The notes under the pieces are model-generated. The model was not told the DNA's origin. It was given only the letters and a program-made list of their open reading frames with translations, and did not search any database. Of a DNA stretch of 26,396 nt, positions 7,645 to 14,509 are shown in pieces; position 1 is the first letter of the stretch, and each line of letters starts with the position of its first letter. The stretch lies in the IMG/VR virus record IMGVR_UViG_3300049215_000809, positions 1 to 26,396 of that record, one strand, 5' to 3'. The stretch is from a virus. The translations under genes and the position numbers were made by a program.

Positions 7645-8366
7645 GGTACATTCTGGCTTCGCTGCTCGCTCTCTTCGTTTTTCCAAGCGTTTCGTTCGCC
7701 GCCGTAGCTTACGACAACAGCGTCTTCAATCTGGCGCTCGTTAGCGCATCTCCATACACCTTCACCCTCACACAAGCAGGGGCAAATCTTGAGACCTTCG
7801 TTTGCCTTAACACGGCAACCGACGCCACGACGGCCGTTACCGACGCCGGAGTGTCTTTGACTAAGATTCAAGACCTCAATGAGGATGGTAGTTTTACGCA
7901 ACTCTGGTACGGGCCCGGGGTGGCAGCTGGCTCCAACACAATCAGCGTTAGCTTTACGGCAGGAGATGAGATCGTTTACGGAGGCGCCGAAAGTTTTAGC
8001 GGCGCGTCGCAAGCAGCAACCCCCGACAACTCCAACACCAGTATCGCTCCAAGCGGGAACCCAAAGAACAATGTTATTACGTCCGTCGCAGATCAATCGT
8101 GGCATTCATCCTGCTTTATAAAAGATGGCAACACACTGACCGCCAACACGGGCACTACTCAGCGCGGCACGGCGGGCTCAGGAAATGGCTTCTACGACGG
8201 CGGCGCCGCTATAACCCCGCCATCGAGCAATACCGTCGGCGTCAACAACAGCAGCGGTACTACCCTCACGTGGTCAGTCGGCTTTACGGTGGCACCCTCC
8301 GGCACTGCGCCAATCACAGCGCCCACCATTCTTCCGTCCATTCTTAGCCCGCTGTGGCTATGGTGA
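7641..8366 (+). CDS. Secreted beta-rich protein
   Basis: A 241-residue protein translationally coupled to the preceding gene (ATGA at 7641-7644). It has a textbook signal peptide, MRYILASLLALFVFPSVSFA, with cleavage expected after Ala20. The mature sequence is a beta-sandwich type with AVAYDNSVFN at its start, a central LWYGPGVAAGSNTISVSFT, and a GGAESFSGASQAATPDNS segment. This layout (strand, exposed loop, WY-x-P-x-x-G-x-N-x-I, SFSG) is one I associate with secreted or fibre surface domains. The C-terminus (about residue 225 onward) is Pro/Ile/Leu-rich and ends in LWLW, which may be a sorting or membrane-interacting tail. With its upstream neighbour it forms a secreted pair; the target is unknown. 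Confidence 0.75.
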   Translation: MRYILASLLALFVFPSVSFAAVAYDNSVFNLALVSASPYTFTLTQAGANLETFVCLNTATDATTAVTDAGVSLTKIQDLNEDGSFTQLWYGPGVAAGSNTISVSFTAGDEIVYGGAESFSGASQAATPDNSNTSIAPSGNPKNNVITSVADQSWHSSCFIKDGNTLTANTGTTQRGTAGSGNGFYDGGAAITPPSSNTVGVNNSSGTTLTWSVGFTVAPSGTAPITAPTILPSILSPLWLW

Positions 8367-8460
8367 GATCGTAGGCCAGCTCAGCAACCCACCAACAGGC
8401 GCAAAAAAATATAACCAAGATCACTGCGGGAATAGCCAAAATAAAGAGGATGAGTCTCAT
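8344..8460 (-). CDS. Candidate 38-residue single-TM peptide
   Basis: A short minus-strand ORF in the 173-base gap before the protease gene, overlapping the preceding gene's end by 23 bases antisense. It begins MRLILFILAIPAVILVIFF and has a Cys/Trp pair (CACWW) before a polar tail, so almost the whole protein is one membrane helix. On the minus strand TAGTAT lies six bases before the ATG, the same geometry as several plus-strand starts here. A hydrophobic composition alone can arise by chance in A/T-rich DNA, so this remains a candidate. It could be a small lysis or exclusion peptide. Confidence 0.35.
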   Translation of the reverse strand: MRLILFILAIPAVILVIFFCACWWVAELAYDLTIATAG

Positions 8461-8519
8461 GGCAGAATACTAACACGCATCCGCTATCCACAGCTCACCG
8501 GGTTGGCAAAAGAAGGAGC

Positions 8520-8525
8520 TACAAT
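8520..8525 (+). promoter_or_regulatory. TACAAT -10-like element before the protease gene
   Basis: TACAAT ends 14 bases before the ATG at 8540, in the intergenic gap. The hexamer is identical to those before the genes at 16454, 17018, 23216 and 24352, but the distance is longer, so a leader of about seven bases would be expected. An AGGAG just upstream is 21 bases from the ATG, too far to act as a Shine-Dalgarno. Confidence 0.45.
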
Positions 8526-8539
8526 AAAAACAAAAATAT

Positions 8540-10231
8540 ATGTCCAACGACACTTTGAAAATCACGGCCGAAGTAGCAGAAGCAATCCGCGCCCGCGTCA
8601 AGTCGCTCGACTTTGGCGCAATTGAGAAGATCAAGAAAGCCGACACGAAAAATGGCACGTTCGATGTCATCGTATCGACCGAGGATACCGATCGCTCGGG
8701 CGAGATCGTCCGGCAAAACGGATGGGAGCTTTCCAACTACAAGAACAACCCGATCGTTCTGTGGGGCCATGACTACTACTCGCTCCCCGTCGGCGTTTGC
8801 ACTGAGACATACCTGACCGAAAAGAACGGCGTCCCCGCCCTTGGCGCGCGCGGCGTTTTCCTTTCCGCCGACATCAACCCATTCGCGCAGCAGGTACGCA
8901 AGCTCTATGAGTTCGGGCTCGGCAAAGGCGAAGGCGTTGGCTGCACCACGTCAGTCGGTTTCATCCCCAAAGAATTTGACGAACAGGCCCGCAATGTCAT
9001 CACCAAAGCGGAGCTGCTTGAATTCTCATTCGTGCCGATCCCTGCCAATCAGGGCGTTGGACCGGCAGCCGGTCGCGCGCTCACCTTTGATGAGGCTAAG
9101 GAACTTCAGCTCGATGTGACCGCCCTGAAAACCAAAGGTCTCGAATTTACCGAGGTGCAGGAGAAAGAATGCAAAGGCGTTGGCGTCTGTGAAGACGGTG
9201 AATGTGATCACGGGCAGAAGGGCAAGAAGGAGGCGCAGGCTGGTGATGCATGTACCACCGATGACGGCAGCCCTGGCGTCCTCACCACAGATCCCAAGGA
9301 CCCTGACGGCGCGCTCGTATGCCTCCCGCAAGACGAGGATAAGGGCTTCAAGGCCGAAGAGAACCGGGCCTCACAAAAGACGCTCATCAAAGCCCTCCAC
9401 GAAGAGCACGAACGCCACACCAGCGAGGTTGAGGACGCTTTCGACGACTTCCGCGACAAGGCTGCCGGCGACGGAAAAGCCATGGGCGAGGCACTCAAAG
9501 ACCTCCGCGCATCCCTCGCCGACGAACACACGATGCATCGCGCCAAAGCTATCGCACTTTTCCGCAGCTTCAATCCAGCCGAAGACAAGGCTTTTAATAA
9601 GAAGGAGCACCTCAAAGCCCTACGCGGCGAACACGAGGGCTACGACGAGAAGTGCATGAAAGGCCTCGACGACTTCGAGGAGCGCTGCATGAAAAGCGTG
9701 CAGGGCGAGCCTGGCTCAGTCGACGAACATACCGACTGGATCACCGGCCGCATGGATGAGAACCAGAAGGCGCACAAAAAGTCCGTCACGAAGATTGCCA
9801 AGGCCATGTGCAAGGACGCCTTCGGTGAAGAGGACCAGGCGGATGAGAAGGTTCTCGCGATATTGAACGAGCATCTCAAGGCCTACGTGCCCGAGGCGCT
9901 CCAGAGAGCCGTGTTCCAGAAGGTGGGCGCCCGCATTTCCGCAGCCACGAGAGAAAAGATCGCGGAGATGCATCAACACATGAAAGCTGCAACCGCCATT
10001 GCGGAAGACCTCCACGGAGGACTCCGGAATGACGATGGGGAGGAAAGCCGCAGCGACGGTGACGGTAAATTGGCACCGGCGACGGCTCCCAAAAAACAAA
10101 GGTCGAGGCCTGCGAAGGATATCCAGAGCGACGAGCTCAATGCTCACTTGCTCTCGAAGGATATTCTGCGCGGGGTTGTTACCGCAGCACAGCGGGGCCT
10201 CGAACAACTGAACAAGAAGCCTCAGCAGTAA
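8540..10231 (+). CDS. HK97-type prohead protease with fused scaffold region
   Basis: A 563-residue protein. Residues about 35-185 form the herpesvirus-assemblin-like S78 protease: His77 in IVLWGHDYY, nucleophile Ser138 in GCTTSVGF, and the following LLEFSFVPIPANQ strand at 159-171. The enzyme cleaves scaffold and the capsid N-arm during maturation. The remaining about 380 residues are long for a protease alone; they are charged and helical (270-500) and probably act as internal scaffold. Residues 234-262 hold a small Cys-containing module, AGDACTTDDGSPG...DGALVCL, also present in the 72-residue protein encoded after the capsid gene. The C-terminus is basic. The start follows a TACAAT element and TATATG. 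Confidence 0.88.
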   Translation: MSNDTLKITAEVAEAIRARVKSLDFGAIEKIKKADTKNGTFDVIVSTEDTDRSGEIVRQNGWELSNYKNNPIVLWGHDYYSLPVGVCTETYLTEKNGVPALGARGVFLSADINPFAQQVRKLYEFGLGKGEGVGCTTSVGFIPKEFDEQARNVITKAELLEFSFVPIPANQGVGPAAGRALTFDEAKELQLDVTALKTKGLEFTEVQEKECKGVGVCEDGECDHGQKGKKEAQAGDACTTDDGSPGVLTTDPKDPDGALVCLPQDEDKGFKAEENRASQKTLIKALHEEHERHTSEVEDAFDDFRDKAAGDGKAMGEALKDLRASLADEHTMHRAKAIALFRSFNPAEDKAFNKKEHLKALRGEHEGYDEKCMKGLDDFEERCMKSVQGEPGSVDEHTDWITGRMDENQKAHKKSVTKIAKAMCKDAFGEEDQADEKVLAILNEHLKAYVPEALQRAVFQKVGARISAATREKIAEMHQHMKAATAIAEDLHGGLRNDDGEESRSDGDGKLAPATAPKKQRSRPAKDIQSDELNAHLLSKDILRGVVTAAQRGLEQLNKKPQQ

Positions 10232-10239
10232 CACTGCGG

Positions 10240-10261
10240 TAGATAGTTTTCACACTATCTA
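10240..10261. repeat. Inverted repeat abutting the capsid gene start
   Basis: TAGATAGT and ACTATCTA make a perfect 8-bp inverted repeat with a six-base loop (TTTCAC). Its last base is the A of the capsid ATG at 10261. The geometry resembles the repeat at the portal start although the sequence differs. It may be an mRNA hairpin tuning translation of the most abundant virion protein or an operator. Confidence 0.5.
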
Positions 10262-11511
10262 TGACACAAGAAGAAATTAAAGCGATGCACGTCACCGCGT
10301 TCGACGAGGTGATGAAAGAGAAGCTTGTTCCGATCATCGACCAGCATTCGATTGCTGCGGCACAGAAGATCGTTAGTGAGCTTCGCATTGAGCGCGCAAC
10401 CTACGGCAAAGACCGAACGGGTCTCTCTGAGAAGACCAAGAAGGACTTTGTCGCCGCCGCACAAGCTGCGGCCAAGGGCATGTTCAACATCGACACCAAG
10501 GCAAATGAGGCCCTGATCGAAGAGCAGGACAATCGCGGAGGCTACCTTGTCTCCCGCGAGATCGCGGACGCCATCGTCCGTATCGCCGCGTCGGTCGGTA
10601 CCATCATGAGCCAAGCGGCCAAGTGGGAGATGACCAGCGATGAGCTCGGTATCCCCAACTACACCGGATCGTTCCTTAAAGGAGCGTACCTCGGCGTTGA
10701 CGCACCGGGCACTGTCACTGGCATTGCCTTCGGACAGGCCCAGCTCATCGCCAAGAAGTGGCAGCTCGCGTTCGTGGTCGGCAACGACCTCCTCGCGGAT
10801 GCCTCGGTCAATGTCGCGGACTGGCTCCTTGCCCTCGGTGGCGAGGCGCTCGCGAACATGATCGACTACCAAGGCTTCGTTGGCGGGTCCAATTCGGGCG
10901 ATCCGTTCTTGGGCATCCTCAACATGCCCTCGACGGCGACTGTCGACGAGACCGGCACGAAGGTTACGTCCTACGTGCTGGGATCAGGTCAGACGACGTT
11001 CGCGAGCTACAAGCTCATGGACGACAGCTCAGCCATGATCGGCGACCTCGAAGAGAGCATCCTCGATGGCGCGGCGTTCTACATGAACCGCACCGTCTGG
11101 GCGAAGCTCCGGGTCGAGAAGGACGGCAACGGGAATTACATCCTGCCGTTCGCAGGCCTCGCGCGTCCGGAGCCCGCGGTCGAGAACCATGCGGGCGGCG
11201 GCCCTATCAAGCCTGCGGGCGAGATATTGGGCTACCCGGTGTACACCAACCGCTGGCTTCCGGCAGTCGGTGCATCGAACGTCAACGGCTTCTCGGACAC
11301 GACGAACACCAACTTCCTTGTCTTCGGCAATATGCGAGCTTTCGCATTCGGTGACAAAGGAGAGATGCGCGTCGGCCAGTTCGAGTCGGGCAGCTTTGGC
11401 GGCAAGGAGATCGCGTTGGCGGACCAGCGCGGCATTGTCTACAAGCATCGCCACGCTCTGACGCTCACGCTTCCACGCGCAATGGTGGTCGCCAAGACCG
11501 CTGGGTCGTAG
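10261..11511 (+). CDS. HK97-fold major capsid protein
   Basis: A 416-residue major capsid protein. Residues 1 to about 85 are charged and helical and correspond to the delta/scaffold arm removed by the upstream protease. The mature HK97 fold begins near EEQDNRGGYLVSREIADAIV (87-106), continues through the spine helix and the P-domain (VVGNDLLADASVNVADWL, YQGFVGGSNSGDPFLGILN), and ends with the A-domain strand segments YPVYTNRWLP and the RHALTLTLPRA terminus. Length and order of these blocks fit the family. It directly follows the protease and its start lies at an inverted repeat. No Shine-Dalgarno is visible. This should be the most strongly expressed gene of the window. Confidence 0.93.
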   Translation: MTQEEIKAMHVTAFDEVMKEKLVPIIDQHSIAAAQKIVSELRIERATYGKDRTGLSEKTKKDFVAAAQAAAKGMFNIDTKANEALIEEQDNRGGYLVSREIADAIVRIAASVGTIMSQAAKWEMTSDELGIPNYTGSFLKGAYLGVDAPGTVTGIAFGQAQLIAKKWQLAFVVGNDLLADASVNVADWLLALGGEALANMIDYQGFVGGSNSGDPFLGILNMPSTATVDETGTKVTSYVLGSGQTTFASYKLMDDSSAMIGDLEESILDGAAFYMNRTVWAKLRVEKDGNGNYILPFAGLARPEPAVENHAGGGPIKPAGEILGYPVYTNRWLPAVGASNVNGFSDTTNTNFLVFGNMRAFAFGDKGEMRVGQFESGSFGGKEIALADQRGIVYKHRHALTLTLPRAMVVAKTAGS

Positions 11512-11535
11512 TTCTCCACATCCTAAGCGTTTTCT

Positions 11536-11561
11536 TGTGGACTCCATTCCTCATGTCCACA
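11536..11561 (+). terminator. Possible hairpin after the capsid gene
   Basis: TGTGGAC and GTCCACA form a perfect 7-bp inverted repeat with a 12-base loop in the 89-base gap downstream of the capsid gene. There is no run of T after it, so it is not a canonical intrinsic terminator; it might limit read-through or protect the capsid mRNA 3' end. Confidence 0.3.
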
Positions 11562-11600
11562 GGGTTTAGGAGTTCGATTACTCGATAACATCTTTACGCC

Positions 11601-11819
11601 ATGGACAACGAATCAAACGTTGACGCTGGCAGCAACAACTCCGGCGAAAGCGTCGTTGACACTACCAACACCGAGAAATCGGATACCGTAGCCGACACGA
11701 CCAACGCGGGAGATGCTGTCGAGCAAAAGGCCGGAGATGCGTGCACCTGCCCTGACGGGAGACCGGGCACGCTCCACGACCAGGACGGCACCCTCGTGTG
11801 CCTCGCAAATCAGGGCTAG
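11601..11819 (+). CDS. Small acidic head protein with AGDACT module
   Basis: A 72-residue protein right after the capsid gene. The first 43 residues are disordered and acidic, rich in Asn, Thr, Ser and Asp. The C-terminal 29 residues (44-72) form a compact module, AGDACTCPDGRPG...DGTLVCLANQG, with Cys48, Cys50 and Cys67. Nearly the same module lies inside the protease/scaffold protein, about 1.5 kb upstream. A role as capsid decoration or cement protein is inferred from position and size. TAACAT nine bases before the ATG is a weak -10 candidate. Confidence 0.7.
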   Translation: MDNESNVDAGSNNSGESVVDTTNTEKSDTVADTTNAGDAVEQKAGDACTCPDGRPGTLHDQDGTLVCLANQG

Positions 11820-11870
11820 TTATCACGCCACGCGGTCGCCCGCCGCAGCCACCGGATCGACGGTGGCAAC

Positions 11871-12416
11871 GTGGCAAATCCAACCACTCATATGCGTTTA
11901 AATCCATATGATGACGTGATGGTACAGCCGTCAACCGTCAGCTCCGTAGCGATCCAATCGCTCACCGGCAGCTCGGCGGTCAACGGCGATGGCGTTGATA
12001 CCGCGCAGGGAGCCCTTATGGGCGGCGCTGAATCAATCATGGTTCACGTCCGCGCGGAGATTGCCTCGGGTTCACCGAGCGCTGCTACCGTCGCTTGGGC
12101 TCTTCAGGAGTCCAATGACAACGGCAGTACCGATTCGTACGCGGCAGCGAACGACAACACCGGCACTGCGATCGGCGGGACGCTCAACGTCCACACGACC
12201 GCGCAGGACGCGTACGCTCGTATTGAAGGTATCAACCTTCAAAACACGGGCTTGTCGGCGGCGCCCAAAGGCGGCCGCAAGCGCTGGCTGCGCATCGTGC
12301 TCACGCCCGCGTTCACCAGCGGCACCTCGCCTGCCATTCTCACCGTCGCCGAGTTCATCGGCGCGCCCGGCAACGGTGTTCAGCTCCCTGTGCGCACGGC
12401 AGTCTCGAATACCTAG
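11871..12416 (+). CDS. Probable head decoration or accessory virion protein
   Basis: A beta-rich protein of 181 residues if started at GTG 11871, or 174 from the ATG at 11892 (CATATG context, which I find equally plausible). The N-terminus is short and flexible, followed by a domain with AESIMVHVRAEIASGSPSAA, ALQESNDNGST and a KRWLRIVLTPAFTSG strand; the pattern resembles small jelly-roll-like capsid auxiliary proteins. It lies between the capsid gene and the connector, where decoration proteins are usual. The family is not recognised by name. No Shine-Dalgarno precedes either start. Confidence 0.7.
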   Translation: MANPTTHMRLNPYDDVMVQPSTVSSVAIQSLTGSSAVNGDGVDTAQGALMGGAESIMVHVRAEIASGSPSAATVAWALQESNDNGSTDSYAAANDNTGTAIGGTLNVHTTAQDAYARIEGINLQNTGLSAAPKGGRKRWLRIVLTPAFTSGTSPAILTVAEFIGAPGNGVQLPVRTAVSNT

Positions 12417-12472
12417 TATTCTCGCTTTGCTCATGCCACGCGTGAGCGGCGACGAGGACGCTACCTCGATGT

Positions 12473-13348
12473 ATGGAGCAAGTTTCACCGTTTGCATTGA
12501 CGACGCTTCAGCGGGTTAAAGACCTGCTTTTTGACCCTAACCTTACGATTACTGTCACAGGCACAACCGCCAACGCCTCTCCGACTGTTACGAGTGCGAG
12601 CTTCCAAGCCGGGAAGACAGTGCGCGTGGGCCAGGTCATAAGCGGTACGGGCATTCCGAGCGGTACCACGGTCTTGGCCTTCACGAGCAACTCACTGACG
12701 CTCTCTCAAAATGCAACTGCGGACGGTACAGGCGTGTCACTCGCCATCATCGATCAGCCCGTCGCGTTCGACGCGGTGCTCACGCGGATGATAAATTCGG
12801 TCTCAAACTACATCGGCAATGAGTGTGGGCGTCCCACCGGCTTCGTTCAGCAAACATACGTCAATGATACCTATTCGATAGACACGCCACGCCAAAGTTT
12901 CCTCGTTCTCCGAAACACGCCCGTTTTCTCGCTCACAAGCCTTCAGTGGCGTGCGGGTACACCCACCAACCCGAGCTGGACCGATTTCATCGCCGACCAG
13001 TACGAGCTGGTGAACCCCCGCACCGATCCGATCACCGGACAGGTCTGGTATCCCTCCGGCATGGTGCGCATTTACGGCGTTCTGCCGCGCATCTACAGCA
13101 ATATGATCCGGGCTACCTATGTCGCGGGCTATCCGGTCAACTGGGCCAACGCAGGCGACCACAACACGCATCTTCTTCCTGACGATCTAACCGCGATGGC
13201 TGAAAATCTGACGGTGCGGCGCTTCAAAAAACGCCAACTCGGCGGCAAGAGCGCGGAGGGTCTGTCAGGCGCGACCGAGACCTGGCGCAATGAAATCGAC
13301 GCCGAAGACATCGACGTTATCAACCAGTACAAAGACGTGCACTTTTAA
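12473..13348 (+). CDS. Head-tail connector (HK97 gp6-like) with inserted beta module
   Basis: A 291-residue adaptor expected to form the ring under the portal. The gp6-like helical start is visible as TTLQRVKDLLF (10-20) and resumes at AFDAVLTRMINSVSNYIGNECGR (98-120), followed by beta strands and a C-terminal helix. Between the two helices, where family members normally have a short loop, there is an insert of about 70 residues (25-93) with GQVISGTGIPSGTTV and LTLSQNATADGTG. The same type of module is inserted in the tail tube protein. An out-of-frame ATG sits four bases upstream (ATGTATG). The connector assignment follows from these helices and gene order. Confidence 0.82.
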   Translation: MEQVSPFALTTLQRVKDLLFDPNLTITVTGTTANASPTVTSASFQAGKTVRVGQVISGTGIPSGTTVLAFTSNSLTLSQNATADGTGVSLAIIDQPVAFDAVLTRMINSVSNYIGNECGRPTGFVQQTYVNDTYSIDTPRQSFLVLRNTPVFSLTSLQWRAGTPTNPSWTDFIADQYELVNPRTDPITGQVWYPSGMVRIYGVLPRIYSNMIRATYVAGYPVNWANAGDHNTHLLPDDLTAMAENLTVRRFKKRQLGGKSAEGLSGATETWRNEIDAEDIDVINQYKDVHF

Positions 13349-13353
13349 ATGAC

Positions 13354-13803
13354 GTGAATTTCAACGTACAAATCGTCGGCCTGAGTGCTCTTATCGAAAA
13401 GCTTCAACAAGCGCCCTCTATCGCTGCGCCAATTTTGCAGCGCGCGCTTTCCGCATCTCAGGCAATTCTCGCAAAGTACACTACGAAGGATACGGTGCCA
13501 TGGCGCACCGGCTTCCTAGCCCAGACATTCCGCGCCCAGCTCACGACCGGTGTGCTCCGCTGGTTTCCCACCGCGAGCTACGCGCCCTACGTGGAGTTTG
13601 GCACCAAGCCGCACACAATCCTGCCCCGCGACGCAAAGGCGCTCTACTGGCCGGGCGCTGAGCATCCCGTGAAGCGCGTCAATCATCCAGGCACGCGCGC
13701 TAACCAATTCATGGAGCGCATCATTGCAGCTTCACAAGATGACATCGATGAGGCTTTCGGAACGGCCTTGTCGCAGATTGTCGCTCAACTCGCCGCGCAA
13801 TAA
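13354..13803 (+). CDS. HK97 gp10-like head-tail joining protein
   Basis: A 149-residue protein with the family signature SYAPYVEFGTKPH (about 74-86) followed by a Pro-rich loop and a C-terminal helix. HK97 gp10-like proteins act in head-tail joining or tail completion. The only suitable start is GTG at 13354, five bases after the previous stop; the ATG at 13349 is followed immediately by ACG TGA and is out of frame. It lies between the connector and the tail terminator, exactly where this family is found. Confidence 0.88.
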   Translation: MNFNVQIVGLSALIEKLQQAPSIAAPILQRALSASQAILAKYTTKDTVPWRTGFLAQTFRAQLTTGVLRWFPTASYAPYVEFGTKPHTILPRDAKALYWPGAEHPVKRVNHPGTRANQFMERIIAASQDDIDEAFGTALSQIVAQLAAQ

Positions 13804-13809
13804 GGAGAT

Positions 13810-14271
13810 ATGCCCACTGACCTCGCAAAACCACTGAAGGAACAGATACTCGTAAATCTACAGGCGCTCGCCGCGGCTGGCAGCATTAACTCGTACTACT
13901 CCCTCGATGCCAACCCAAACCCGCTTAGTGTCGAGCCCACTGGCGGCTACCCGTTCGCTATCGTCGGCATGCCGCGCGTCGCAAGCGACTACGAAGATCA
14001 AGCGACAAACAAGCGCACATATCGCTTCGATCTTCTCTTCGTCCTCGATCCAACGGCACTCCAAAATCCTGACACTGATGTGGAGCACTTGGTCGACGCA
14101 ATTCTGAACCAATTCGACAACAATTTCACGCTTGCGGGAAATGCGACGGCTACGGTTCTGCCGGCCGAGATTGAAAGCGTGCCCGTATCCACAGGAGACA
14201 AGGCACTTCTTTGTGTGGTGGTAACATTGAAATGTCAGACACTTTACGAGTGGTCAAATTCTAATCCATGA
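13810..14271 (+). CDS. Probable tail terminator protein
   Basis: A 153-residue protein after the gp10-like gene and before the tail tube, the position of the tail terminator that caps the growing tube and docks to the head. The sequence shows a helix (PLKEQILVNLQALAAAG), a beta segment with FAIVGMPRVASDYEDQ, then RTYRFDLLFVLDP and a helix beginning DVEHLVDAILNQFDNNF, the alpha-beta pattern of gpU-like terminators. AAGGAG lies only two bases before the ATG, too close for standard use. The stop overlaps the next start (ATGA at 14268-14271). Confidence 0.72.
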   Translation: MPTDLAKPLKEQILVNLQALAAAGSINSYYSLDANPNPLSVEPTGGYPFAIVGMPRVASDYEDQATNKRTYRFDLLFVLDPTALQNPDTDVEHLVDAILNQFDNNFTLAGNATATVLPAEIESVPVSTGDKALLCVVVTLKCQTLYEWSNSNP

Positions 14272-14498
14272 GCCTCGATCAGCCAGACAAAAACAAAATG
14301 ATGACCGCTCCTCCCGCCAAGAAGGAGTTTCATTTCGCGGGAACGCTCGAACATTTTGCGGAGGTCGTTTACGCCGCAACTATCGAGGAGGCGGAAGCTA
14401 TCTATCACCGCATTAAGCGTCCCACCGGCACAATCATCGGCACAGCTCCCCGCTCCGAGCAATCCACAGCTGCCGTTGACGAGGAGATTAAGCAGTAA
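14268..14498 (+). CDS. Small hypothetical tail-region protein
   Basis: A 76-residue hydrophilic protein coupled to the tail terminator by an ATGA overlap. After a disordered 18-residue start it contains KEFHFAGTLEHFAEVVYAAT followed by a helix IEEAEAIYHRIKRP, a small beta-beta-helix arrangement, and ends with a polar tail. It is just before the tail tube gene. I recognise no family; a chaperone or minor tail component is possible but unproven. Confidence 0.65.
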   Translation: MSLDQPDKNKMMTAPPAKKEFHFAGTLEHFAEVVYAATIEEAEAIYHRIKRPTGTIIGTAPRSEQSTAAVDEEIKQ

Positions 14499-14501
14499 AC
14501 T
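14496..14501 (+). promoter_or_regulatory. TAAACT -10-like element, 8 bases before tail tube ATG
   Basis: TAAACT ends eight bases before the ATG at 14510 and overlaps the stop of the preceding gene. The same hexamer precedes the gene at 20331 by six bases. A TTGACG lies 14 bases upstream, a short spacing for a -35. A leaderless or near-leaderless tail tube mRNA is suggested. Confidence 0.4.
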
Positions 14502-14509
14502 ACATCTAT

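Noticed and set aside
10255-10872. Minus-strand ORF of 205 codons opposite the capsid gene
   Set aside because: It is antisense to conserved capsid codons and shows no recognisable domain.
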